Origin: Silvimonas sp. | GTDB lineage: Bacteria > Pseudomonadota > Gammaproteobacteria > Burkholderiales > Chitinibacteraceae | Length of the DNA stretch: 7,327 nucleotides | Direction of reading: 5' to 3' | Assembly: GCA_030151005.1 (NCBI GenBank) | Contig: JASLES010000215.1 | Coordinates: forward strand, 1-7,327 | Shown here: piece by piece, positions 1 through 5,693 of the stretch | Numbering within the stretch: position 1 is the first letter of the stretch | How the letters are laid out: each line of letters opens with the position of its first letter | Made by a program: the position numbers and the translations under genes | The notes under the pieces: model-generated | Told to the model about the DNA's origin: nothing | Database searches by the model: none | Seen by the model: the letters and a program-made list of their open reading frames with translations, nothing else

Positions 1-1
1 T

Positions 2-1561
2 TGCTCCAAGCCCGGCATCAGTCTGATCAGCCCGCCGCCGCACCACGACATCTATTCGATTGAAGACCTGGCCCAGCTGATTTTTGACCTGAAGCAGGTC
101 AACCCCAAGGCGCTGGTCTCGGTGAAGCTGGTGGCGGAACCCGGTGTGGGCACCATTGCCGCCGGTGTGGCCAAGGCCTATGCCGATCTGATCACGATCT
201 CCGGTTACGACGGTGGCACCGGTGCATCGCCGCTGACCAGCGTGAAATACGCCGGTACGCCGTTTGAACTGGGCCTGACCGAAGCGCAACAGGTGCTGCG
301 CGCCAACGGCCTGCGCGGCCGCGTGCGCGTGCAGACTGACGGTGGCCTCAAGACCGGTCTGGACGTGGTCAAGGCGGCCATCATGGGCGCGGAAAGCTTT
401 GGTTTCGGTACCGGCCCGATGGTGGCGCTGGGCTGCAAATACCTGCGTATCTGTCACCTGAACAACTGCGCGACCGGCGTGGCGACGCAAGAAATCAAAC
501 TGCGCAGCAAGTACTTCACTGGCCTGCCGGAGATGGTGGTCAATTACTTTACCTTCATCGCCAAAGAAACCCGCGAATGGATGGCAAAGCTGGGTGTACG
601 CAGCATGGCCGAACTGATTGGCCAGACGCAGTTGCTGGGCCTGGCTGAAGGCGCCACCGCGCGCCAGAAGCAACTGCGGCTGGATGTATTGCTCAGTCAG
701 GGGCAGATTCCGGACAGCGAACCGCGTTTCTGCATCGAAGACAGCAACCCGTCTTTTGACAAGGGTGAACTGGCCGAACAGATGGTGAAAGACGCGCTGG
801 CCGGCATCAAGGCCAAAACGCCGCAACGCCATGAATACAAGGTACGCAACGTTAACCGTTCTATTGGCGCGCGCTTGTCTGGCGAAATTGCCATGGCGCA
901 CGGTGCAGACGGCCTGCCCAAGGATTGTCTGCACGTGAAGCTGACCGGCTCGGCCGGCCAGTCGTTTGGGGTATGGAATGCGCCGGGCCTGACGCTGGAA
1001 CTGGAAGGCGATGCCAATGACTACGTGGGCAAGGGCATGGCTGGCGGTCGTGTGGTGATCTACCCGCCCAAAACCAGCGAATTTCGCGCGGATGAAGCCG
1101 TGATTGTGGGTAACACGTGTTTGTACGGCGCCACCGGGGGCGAACTCTTTGCCGCTGGCCGGGCGGGCGAACGCTTTGCGGTGCGTAACTCTGGCGCGCT
1201 GGCGATTGTGGAAGGCGTGGGCGATCACGGTTGTGAATACATGACCGGCGGCACAGTGATTGTGTTGGGCGAAACCGGCTACAACTTTGGTGCGGGCATG
1301 ACCGGCGGTTTTGCGCTGATCTATGACAAGCGCGAAAAATTTGCCTATCGCTACAACAACGAACTCGTCGATATCAACCTGATCAACAGCGAGTCTTACG
1401 GTGCGGTGCGCGCATTTCTGAAGGAAAAATTGCGCGATTACCTGAAGGAAACCGGCTCGCAACGGGCGGATGAAATCCTGCAAGACTTTGACGAAGCGGT
1501 GGATTACTTCTGGCTGGTGAAGCCCAAAGCCGCCAAGCTCGATGACCTTTTGAAAGACTGA
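2..1561 (+). CDS. gltB: Glutamate synthase (NADPH) large subunit, 3' part (C-terminal 519 residues)
   Basis: The frame is open from the left edge (position 2), so the start lies outside the window. GltB makes two glutamates from glutamine and 2-oxoglutarate in the cytoplasm, using electrons from GltD. Visible parts in order: the end of the FMN-binding synthase domain, with the PPPHHDIYSIEDL segment near the left edge and GYDGGTGASP at about codons 69-78; the 3Fe-4S cluster cysteines in CKYLRICHLNNC (codons at 434, 452 and 467, spacing C-x5-C-x4-C); and the C-terminal right-handed beta-helix domain with its glycine-rich G-x-x-G-x-x-x-G repeats (for example GKGMAGG and GAGMTGG, about positions 1028-1320). 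The N-terminal glutaminase domain is upstream and not seen. All expected motifs in the visible part are intact. gltD follows after 113 bp on the same strand, the usual gltBD order. The family assignment is certain; only the 5' end is missing. Confidence 0.97.
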   Translation, partial: CSKPGISLISPPPHHDIYSIEDLAQLIFDLKQVNPKALVSVKLVAEPGVGTIAAGVAKAYADLITISGYDGGTGASPLTSVKYAGTPFELGLTEAQQVLRANGLRGRVRVQTDGGLKTGLDVVKAAIMGAESFGFGTGPMVALGCKYLRICHLNNCATGVATQEIKLRSKYFTGLPEMVVNYFTFIAKETREWMAKLGVRSMAELIGQTQLLGLAEGATARQKQLRLDVLLSQGQIPDSEPRFCIEDSNPSFDKGELAEQMVKDALAGIKAKTPQRHEYKVRNVNRSIGARLSGEIAMAHGADGLPKDCLHVKLTGSAGQSFGVWNAPGLTLELEGDANDYVGKGMAGGRVVIYPPKTSEFRADEAVIVGNTCLYGATGGELFAAGRAGERFAVRNSGALAIVEGVGDHGCEYMTGGTVIVLGETGYNFGAGMTGGFALIYDKREKFAYRYNNELVDINLINSESYGAVRAFLKEKLRDYLKETGSQRADEILQDFDEAVDYFWLVKPKAAKLDDLLKD

Positions 1562-1567
1562 TGATCA

Positions 1568-1604
1568 CAGGGTGGATTCGGTGCGTTAGCGCCAATCCAC
1601 CCTG
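1568..1604. repeat. Long palindromic stem-loop in the gltB-gltD gap, resembling a dispersed intergenic repeat
   Basis: The arms cagggtggatt (1568-1578) and aatccaccctg (1594-1604) are exact reverse complements of 11 bp. The enclosed bases extend the stem by about five more pairs (1580-1584 with 1589-1593, one G-T wobble) around a four-base loop, gtta. No T-run follows, so it is not a standard intrinsic terminator, and gltD must still be transcribed through it. The ggtggatt...aatccacc arms with a gcgttagcgc-like centre resemble palindromic repeats that I recall being scattered between genes in many proteobacteria. That likeness is from memory and unchecked. It may stabilise the gltB end of the message or tune GltB:GltD stoichiometry. 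Confidence 0.7.
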
Positions 1605-1627
1605 CGAGATCGCAAATGATTCTGGCG

Positions 1628-1653
1628 TGATGACGGGTTGAACCCGACCATCA
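1628..1653 (+). other. Second small stem-loop just upstream of the gltD ribosome binding site
   Basis: The arms cgggt (1634-1638) and acccg (1642-1646) enclose the loop tga. An outer pair of arms, tgatg (1628-1632) and catca (1649-1653), continues the structure across a small internal loop (a versus ac). It ends nine bases before the Shine-Dalgarno sequence of gltD. It could affect gltD translation or simply be a chance structure; nothing identifies a ligand or a partner. Confidence 0.4.
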
Positions 1654-1661
1654 CACCTCAC

Positions 1662-1667
1662 AGGGGA
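1662..1667 (+). promoter_or_regulatory. Ribosome binding site of gltD
   Basis: The purine-rich agggga lies seven bases before the ATG at 1675, a normal spacing. It supports that start and independent ribosome entry on gltD despite the 113-bp gap and hairpins after gltB. Confidence 0.7.
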
Positions 1668-1674
1668 TAACCCA

Positions 1675-3087
1675 ATGGATGTATTTCAGTTCATGAATGT
1701 AGCGCGCAACCCGGGCGAGAAAACCCCGGCGAACGAGCGCATTTACGTTTTCAAGGAAATCTATCAGCCGCTGGGCGCAGGTGAAGCGGCGGACCAGGCC
1801 GGGCGTTGTTTGTCTTGCGGCAATCCGTACTGCGAGTGGGAATGCCCGGTGCACAATTACATTCCCAACTGGCTGCAGCTGGTACAGGAAGGCAAGCTGT
1901 TTGAAGCGGCAGAACTCAGCCATAAGACCAACAGCCTGCCGGAAATCTGCGGCCGCGTGTGCCCGCAAGACCGGTTGTGCGAAGGTGCCTGTACGCTCAA
2001 TCAGGGCGGCTTTGGTGCGGTGTCGATTGGTTCGGTAGAAAAATACATTACCGACACCGCCTATGAACAAGGCTGGCGGCCGGATATGTCCAAAGTGGTG
2101 TGGAGCGACAAGAAAGTCGCCATCATCGGCGCGGGCCCGGCGGGTTTGGGCTGCGCGGACATCCTGGTGCGCAATGGCGTTAAACCGGTGGTGTTTGATC
2201 GCTATGAAGAGATTGGCGGTCTGCTGACGTTCGGGATTCCCGAGTTCAAGCTGGAAAAAGACATCGTCGCCCGCCGCCGGGAAATCATGGAAGGCATGGG
2301 GGTGGAGTTCCGGCTGAAGACCGAGATTGGCACCGACATCACGATTGAAGAGCTGCTGCGTGACTACGATGCCGTCTTTATGGGTATGGGCGCGTACAAG
2401 TACATGAAAGGCGGTTTTGAGGGTGAAGAATTGCCGGGCGTACTGGAAGCGTTGCCGTTCCTGATCAACAACATCCGCCAGAAGCTGGGCACGCTGCCGG
2501 CCGGTGAAGCGCCCCAATCCATGAAAGGCAAGCGCGTGGTGGTGCTGGGCGGTGGCGACACGGCCATGGACTGCAACCGCACGTCCATCCGCCAGGGCGC
2601 AAAGAGCGTGATCTGCGCGTATCGCCGGGACGAAGCCAATATGCCCGGCTCCAAGCGGGAAGTGGCCAATGCCAAGGAAGAGGGCGTGCAGTTCCTGTGG
2701 AACCGCCAGCCGGTGGGTATCCAGCAAAAAGCCGATGGCACATTGGCGCTGACGCTGGTCACCACCCGCTTGGGCGAGCCTGATGAAAAAGGCCGCCGTC
2801 GCGCCGAGAACGTACCTGATTCTGAAGAGGTGATTGAGTGCGATCACGTCATCATTGCCTTTGGTTTCCAGGCCGAAGCCGCCAGTTGGTTTGATGCCCA
2901 GGGCATCAAGACCGATGACTGGGGCCGCACGGTCGCGCCGGCCAACCAGACGCTCAAGTATCAGACTGCCAACCCCAAAATATTTGCCGGCGGCGATCAG
3001 GTTCGGGGGGCGGATCTGGTGGTGCGCGCGGTGTATGAAGGCCGTCAGGCGGCGGAAGGGATTCTGGAGTTTGTCGGCGTGTGGTGA
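1675..3087 (+). CDS. gltD: Glutamate synthase (NADPH) small subunit
   Basis: GltD is a 470-residue cytoplasmic flavoprotein that oxidises NADPH and passes electrons through FAD and Fe-S centres to GltB. The N-terminal Fe-S domain has two cysteine clusters: C45, C48, C53 and C57 in CLSCGNPYCEWECP, and C92, C96, C102 and C106. The FAD dinucleotide-binding motif GAGPAG is at 152-157. The NADPH-binding motif GGGDTA is at 292-297. The FAD-contact motif FAGGD is at 437-441, followed by the usual helix (GADLVVRAVYEGRQAAEGI). Length and domain order match the family. The start at 1675 is supported by a good Shine-Dalgarno sequence and by the typical N-terminus with VFQFMNVAR. It is cotranscribed with gltB and ends 20 bases before a strong terminator. 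Homologues of this fold include the dihydropyrimidine dehydrogenase N-terminal region and other GltD-like oxidoreductases, but the adjacent gltB settles the assignment. Confidence 0.97.
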   Translation: MDVFQFMNVARNPGEKTPANERIYVFKEIYQPLGAGEAADQAGRCLSCGNPYCEWECPVHNYIPNWLQLVQEGKLFEAAELSHKTNSLPEICGRVCPQDRLCEGACTLNQGGFGAVSIGSVEKYITDTAYEQGWRPDMSKVVWSDKKVAIIGAGPAGLGCADILVRNGVKPVVFDRYEEIGGLLTFGIPEFKLEKDIVARRREIMEGMGVEFRLKTEIGTDITIEELLRDYDAVFMGMGAYKYMKGGFEGEELPGVLEALPFLINNIRQKLGTLPAGEAPQSMKGKRVVVLGGGDTAMDCNRTSIRQGAKSVICAYRRDEANMPGSKREVANAKEEGVQFLWNRQPVGIQQKADGTLALTLVTTRLGEPDEKGRRRAENVPDSEEVIECDHVIIAFGFQAEAASWFDAQGIKTDDWGRTVAPANQTLKYQTANPKIFAGGDQVRGADLVVRAVYEGRQAAEGILEFVGVW

Positions 3088-3107
3088 GTTGCTGGTGCGA
3101 ATCGCCA

Positions 3108-3140
3108 ATAAAAAACGGGACCTGGGGTCCCGTTTTTTAT
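3108..3140. terminator. Bidirectional intrinsic terminator between gltD and the convergent rrf2-type gene
   Basis: Perfect 15-bp arms (3108-3122 and 3126-3140) enclose a three-base loop, tgg. The core is cgggacc/ggtcccg, flanked by six A on the left and six T on the right, so the hairpin has a U-tract in both directions. It lies between the gltD stop at 3087 and the stop at 3164 of the minus-strand regulator, and would end both transcripts. Confidence 0.93.
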
Positions 3141-3163
3141 TCATGGCCATCAACGTGCGCAGT

Positions 3164-3721
3164 TCAGTCTGGCACTTTCACCAGCGCAATAACCTCTGGC
3201 GGGTTGCCCGCGCCTTTGTTGTCGCGGCGTTCGCTCAGCCAGCTATTCACTTGCGTCGTGAAGTGGGCAGGCGCCTTTTGCCCTACCTGACGGGCAAGAT
3301 CCAGGATGTTTTGCCGGGCCAGTGCGGTTTCCATCTGTTGTTGCGCGTTCAGCATGACCTTGTGAATGGCACAAGGGCCGCTCACGGCCCAGTCGGGCGC
3401 GGCTTCGTCAAAGATGGCGCAGCGTTCACGCACTTCCCGGCAGTCAAAAATAGCCTTGGGGCCATCAATGGCAGCCACGATATCCAGCACGCTGATTTCG
3501 CCGGGGGCTCTGGCCAGCCGGAACCCGCCCCGCACCCCTTCGGTGGCGACCACAAGCCCGGCCCTTGCCAGTTTGGTGAACACTTTCGCCAGGTATTCCA
3601 GTGGCACGCCTTGCAGCTCTGCCAGATCCCGCACGCTGGCTTCCCGACTTTGGCCACGTTCGTCGACCAGAAACAACAGGCAATGAATGCCGTATTCCAC
3701 GCCGGCACTGTAGAGCGCCAT
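3164..3721 (-). CDS. Rrf2-family transcriptional regulator, probable Fe-S cluster sensor
   Basis: This 185-residue protein has the length and layout of Rrf2/IscR/NsrR regulators. Its N-terminal winged helix-turn-helix (about residues 10-72) opens with SAGVEYGIHCLLFL and ends with the family wing, VRGGFRLARAP (63-73). A dimerisation helix with the cluster region follows. Three cysteines, C94, C101 and C117, sit where family members ligate a [2Fe-2S] or [4Fe-4S] cluster. Their spacing (C-x6-C-x15-C, ending in GPCAIHKV) is longer than IscR's as I recall it, so this is a paralogue rather than IscR itself. No isc genes are adjacent. The start at 3721 is supported by GGAG six bases upstream (minus strand; ctcc at 3728-3731). 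It is divergent from an NADH dehydrogenase-like flavoprotein, suggesting control of that gene and of itself. The sensed signal (Fe-S status, NO, redox) is not deducible. NsrR-like and IscR-like roles are both possible. Confidence 0.88.
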   Translation of the reverse strand: MALYSAGVEYGIHCLLFLVDERGQSREASVRDLAELQGVPLEYLAKVFTKLARAGLVVATEGVRGGFRLARAPGEISVLDIVAAIDGPKAIFDCREVRERCAIFDEAAPDWAVSGPCAIHKVMLNAQQQMETALARQNILDLARQVGQKAPAHFTTQVNSWLSERRDNKGAGNPPEVIALVKVPD

Positions 3722-3725
3722 GTCA

Positions 3726-3750
3726 ATCTCCGACTGAATTTGTCGTATAT
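3726..3750. promoter_or_regulatory. IscR type-1-like operator over the rrf2-type promoter
   Basis: The core cgac-tgaattt-gtcg (3731-3745) is a near palindrome. Aligned by eye to the published IscR type-1 consensus (ATASYYGACTRWWWYAGTCRRSTAT, from memory), 3726-3750 matches at 20 of 25 positions, and 3730-3750 at 18 of 21. It covers the space from the -10 box of the minus-strand promoter to the Shine-Dalgarno sequence of the Rrf2-family gene, as expected for autorepression. Binding by the encoded regulator is inferred. Confidence 0.5.
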
Positions 3751-3778
3751 ATTAGCATTTTTGCCTTTGCAATCACAA
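3749..3778 (-). promoter_or_regulatory. Sigma-70-type promoter of the Rrf2-family regulator
   Basis: On the minus strand TTGTGA (plus-strand 3773-3778) and TAATAT (3749-3754) are separated by 18 bases. The start point would be near 3742, about 20 bases before the ATG at 3721. The -10 box is good and the -35 box matches four of six. The adjacent operator-like site overlaps its downstream edge. Confidence 0.5.
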
Positions 3779-3830
3779 GGTTGTGCATGCTGATGCGGTT
3801 TGCTGTGTGATTTTTTGTGCCGCAAGTCAG

Positions 3831-3859
3831 TTGCAAAGCATAACTACGATCGATATAGT
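3831..3859 (+). promoter_or_regulatory. Sigma-70-type promoter of the NADH dehydrogenase-like gene
   Basis: TTGCAA (3831-3836, four of six consensus positions) and TATAGT (3854-3859, five of six) are separated by the optimal 17 bases. Transcription would begin near 3866, leaving an untranslated leader of about 70 bases before the ATG at 3936. The -10 box sits inside a perfect inverted repeat, so the promoter is probably controlled by a DNA-binding protein. Confidence 0.55.
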
Positions 3860-3868
3860 CGTAGTTAT
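3840..3868. promoter_or_regulatory. Perfect 10-bp inverted repeat (candidate operator) over the flavoprotein promoter
   Basis: The arms ataactacga (3840-3849) and tcgtagttat (3859-3868) are exact reverse complements separated by nine bases. The half-site centres are about 19 bases apart, suiting a dimeric repressor contacting the same DNA face. The element spans the spacer, the -10 box and the predicted start point. It has no T-run and lies upstream of the gene's message, so a terminator role is unlikely. The divergent Rrf2-family protein is the nearest candidate binder: a gtcgta block is shared with the site at 3726-3750. A regulator encoded elsewhere is equally possible. Confidence 0.6.
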
Positions 3869-3935
3869 GGGTCGCTACCTGGCAGTGTGCCGATGGCGAT
3901 CAGCAATCGTCTTTCTACTTGTCGGATATTCGAAA

Positions 3936-5141
3936 ATGAAACAACACATTCTGGTGCTCGGTTCTGGTTTTGGTGGCATGTGGAGCGCGCTGAGCGCTGC
4001 ACGTTTGCTGGATAAAGAAGGCCGTGCCGATGTCGAAGTCACCGTTCTGGCGCCAGCCGCAGAATTGCGCGTCCGTCCGCGTTTTTACGAATCAGAAGTG
4101 CACCAGATGAAAGCACCGCTGGCCGAACTGTTTGCCGCCGTGGGCGTGAAGTTCATCAAGGGGATGGCCAGGACGATTGATGCCGCCGGCAAGCGCGTGC
4201 AGTACACCAACGAAAGGGGCGAGGAAGTCAGCTTTGATTACGACAAACTGGTGCTGGCGACGGGCAGCCGTGTCGTCCGGCCGGCGCTGGCAGGCGTGAG
4301 TGAGTTTGCGTTTGATGTTGATCAGATCGAGCAAGCCATGCGGCTGGAGGCGCACCTCAAGGCCTTGAATACGCTGCCTGAATCCGCTGCACGCAATACC
4401 GTTGTGGTGGCTGGCGGCGGCTTTACCGGGATCGAAACCGCCACTGAAATGCCCGCGCGCCTGCGCGCAGTTCTGGGGGAAGACGCCAAGGTAAACGTGA
4501 TTGTTGTGGATCGTGGCAGCGACATTGGTGCCAGCCTGGGTGAAGAAATCCGCCCGGTGATAGCGGAAGCCTGCGCGGCGTTGGGCGTGGAGTGGTGTCT
4601 GAATGCGGGCGTAGCAGCGGTTGACGCCAATGGTGTGACCTTGACCGACGGTCGGCGCATCGAGGCCAAAACCGTGGTGTGGACGGTGGGCGTGCGGGCC
4701 AATGCGCTTACCGAACAAGTACCGGGCGAACGCGATGCTCATGGTCGCCTGCATGTGGATGGGCACCTGAAAGTGATCGGCCAGAACGATATTTTCGCCA
4801 CCGGTGACACGGCTTATGCCGCAACCGACGATCTCGGCAATTACGCCCTGATGACCTGCCAGCACGCCATTGCGTTGGGGCGTTCGGCGGGTAATAACGT
4901 GGCTGCAGACTTGCTGGGCGTGCCACCTATCCCGTATAGCCAACCCAAATATGTGACCTGCCTGGATCTGGGCGCGTGGGGCGCGGTGTACACGGAAGGG
5001 TGGGACAGGCAAGTCAAGCTGGTGAAGGAAGAAGCCAAGTCTCTCAAGACGCAAATCTGCACCGTCTGGATTTACCCACCGGCGGCAGATCGTGATCAAG
5101 CGCTTGCGGCGGCCGACCCGCTGATCCCGGTAGTGGCTTGA
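3936..5141 (+). CDS. NAD(P)/FAD-dependent oxidoreductase, type II NADH dehydrogenase-like
   Basis: This 401-residue two-dinucleotide-binding-domain flavoprotein belongs to the NDH-2-like group. NDH-2 enzymes pass electrons from NADH to quinone at the inner membrane without pumping protons. Visible motifs: FAD-binding GSGFGG at 9-14, ATGS at 108-111, NAD(P)-binding GGGFTGIE at 160-167, and FAD-contact FATGD at 287-291. The segment TCQHAIALGRSAGNN (307-321) lies where NDH-2 has its quinone-site AQ-x-A motif, with C-Q-H-A here. The open frame continues upstream to 3783, but the Rossmann strand begins right after the Met at 3936 (MKQHILVLGSGFGG), so I chose that start. Its Shine-Dalgarno sequence is weak. 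No clear C-terminal membrane segment is visible; the end is LAAADPLIPVVA. It is transcribed alone, divergent from the Rrf2-family gene and closed by a strong terminator. It could be a true NDH-2 or a related soluble oxidoreductase; substrate and acceptor are unknown. Confidence 0.85.
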   Translation: MKQHILVLGSGFGGMWSALSAARLLDKEGRADVEVTVLAPAAELRVRPRFYESEVHQMKAPLAELFAAVGVKFIKGMARTIDAAGKRVQYTNERGEEVSFDYDKLVLATGSRVVRPALAGVSEFAFDVDQIEQAMRLEAHLKALNTLPESAARNTVVVAGGGFTGIETATEMPARLRAVLGEDAKVNVIVVDRGSDIGASLGEEIRPVIAEACAALGVEWCLNAGVAAVDANGVTLTDGRRIEAKTVVWTVGVRANALTEQVPGERDAHGRLHVDGHLKVIGQNDIFATGDTAYAATDDLGNYALMTCQHAIALGRSAGNNVAADLLGVPPIPYSQPKYVTCLDLGAWGAVYTEGWDRQVKLVKEEAKSLKTQICTVWIYPPAADRDQALAAADPLIPVVA

Positions 5142-5155
5142 TACGCGCGTGACCA

Positions 5156-5186
5156 GCAAAAAGGGCCTCAATGAGGCCCTTTTTGC
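5156..5186. terminator. Bidirectional intrinsic terminator between the flavoprotein and VOC genes
   Basis: The arms gcaaaaagggcctca (5156-5170) and tgaggccctttttgc (5172-5186) are perfectly complementary. In practice the loop is about caatg. Five A and five T flank the GC-rich core, giving a U-tract in either direction. It lies 14 bases after the flavoprotein stop at 5141 and 18 bases beyond the stop at 5205 of the minus-strand VOC gene. Confidence 0.93.
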
Positions 5187-5204
5187 GTGTGGCTGCAAAC
5201 GCGG

Positions 5205-5594
5205 TCACGCCGCGCTTTCATCCCAGAACATGGCTTCGATCTTGTTGCCATCCGGATCGCGCACAAATGCGCCGTAGTACTGCGCGCCGTAATCCACGCG
5301 CGGGCCGGGCTTGCCATCATCATGGCCCCCGGCGGTCAGTGCCGCAGCATGAAAGGCATCTACTTGCGCTTTGCTGGCGGCATTAAAGCCAAAATGCACA
5401 CCGTTGGCTGTGCCAGCATCTTTGCCGTCGTACGGGCGTTGCACCCAGAATTCTGGCACCTGGTGGCCATAGGCAACCGCGCCCGGAAACGCCATCACGC
5501 GCTTGGCACCGAGCGCGGCCATGACGGCATCGTAGAACTGGACGGCAGCATCAAACTGGTTCGTGCCGACAGAGACATGATTCATCAAAGACAT
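5205..5594 (-). CDS. VOC-family (glyoxalase/bleomycin-resistance fold) protein
   Basis: This 129-residue protein covers one vicinal-oxygen-chelate domain of two beta-alpha-beta-beta-beta modules. It opens with MNHVSVGTNQFDAAVQFYDAV, the common start of the fold, and ends with YYGAFVRDPDGNKIEAMFW, the typical C-terminal module. Likely metal ligands are H6, H67 (in GVHFGF) and E120 (in NKIEAMF), which fit the His/His/Glu pattern of glyoxalase-like members. The start at 5594 has a partial Shine-Dalgarno sequence (GGATGA on the minus strand, plus-strand 5601-5606). The Met three codons later has none. Enzymes of this fold include glyoxalase I, dioxygenases and antibiotic-binding proteins, and the substrate cannot be told from sequence. 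It is a single gene with no evident partner. I could not identify a convincing promoter. Confidence 0.85.
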   Translation of the reverse strand: MSLMNHVSVGTNQFDAAVQFYDAVMAALGAKRVMAFPGAVAYGHQVPEFWVQRPYDGKDAGTANGVHFGFNAASKAQVDAFHAAALTAGGHDDGKPGPRVDYGAQYYGAFVRDPDGNKIEAMFWDESAA

Positions 5595-5670
5595 TGCAGA
5601 TCATCCACTGATAAGAACGGGTTTGGGTAAGCGCTTTAGCATGGATGGCACTGCAACTGGTCGCAAGGTC

Positions 5671-5693
5671 GGGTTTGACAGGTAGTCAAACCC
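5671..5693. other. Stem-loop overlapping the stop codon of the second chromate-transporter subunit
   Basis: The arms gggtttgac (5671-5679) and gtcaaaccc (5685-5693) are perfectly complementary over 9 bp around the loop aggta. On the minus strand the upstream arm includes the last codons and the TGA (5686-5688) of the CHR gene. No T-run follows on that strand, so it is at most a weak terminator or an end-stabilising structure for the chr transcript. Confidence 0.5.

Noticed and set aside
122..124. GTG at 122 as the start of a short gltB-like gene
   Set aside because: The same frame is open to the left edge and encodes the conserved FMN-domain sequence before it, so this is an internal valine codon.
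1651..3153. A 500-codon open frame on the minus strand opposite gltD
   Set aside because: It lies wholly over gltD, whose Fe-S, FAD and NADPH motifs are intact. The antisense product is His/Arg/Ala-rich without recognisable domains, as expected of a GC-rich codon-position shadow.
2834..3793. A 319-codon plus-strand open frame crossing the end of gltD, the terminator and the Rrf2-family gene
   Set aside because: It crosses a strong terminator and overlaps two well-supported genes in other frames, with no recognisable domain.
3779..3830. T-rich stretch between the two divergent promoters, examined for a further operator or a small RNA
   Set aside because: I see no inverted repeat, promoter pair or open frame with a ribosome site there.
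3783..3935. Upstream extension of the flavoprotein frame to 3783
   Set aside because: It would place coding sequence across the promoter and the inverted repeat, and the Rossmann fold begins only after 3936. The part from 3867 is kept as a low-ranked alternative.
4092..5198. A 368-codon open frame on the minus strand opposite the NADH dehydrogenase-like gene
   Set aside because: The opposite strand encodes a full flavoprotein with clear dinucleotide-binding motifs. The antisense frame has low-complexity His/Arg-rich content and runs through the terminator hairpin.
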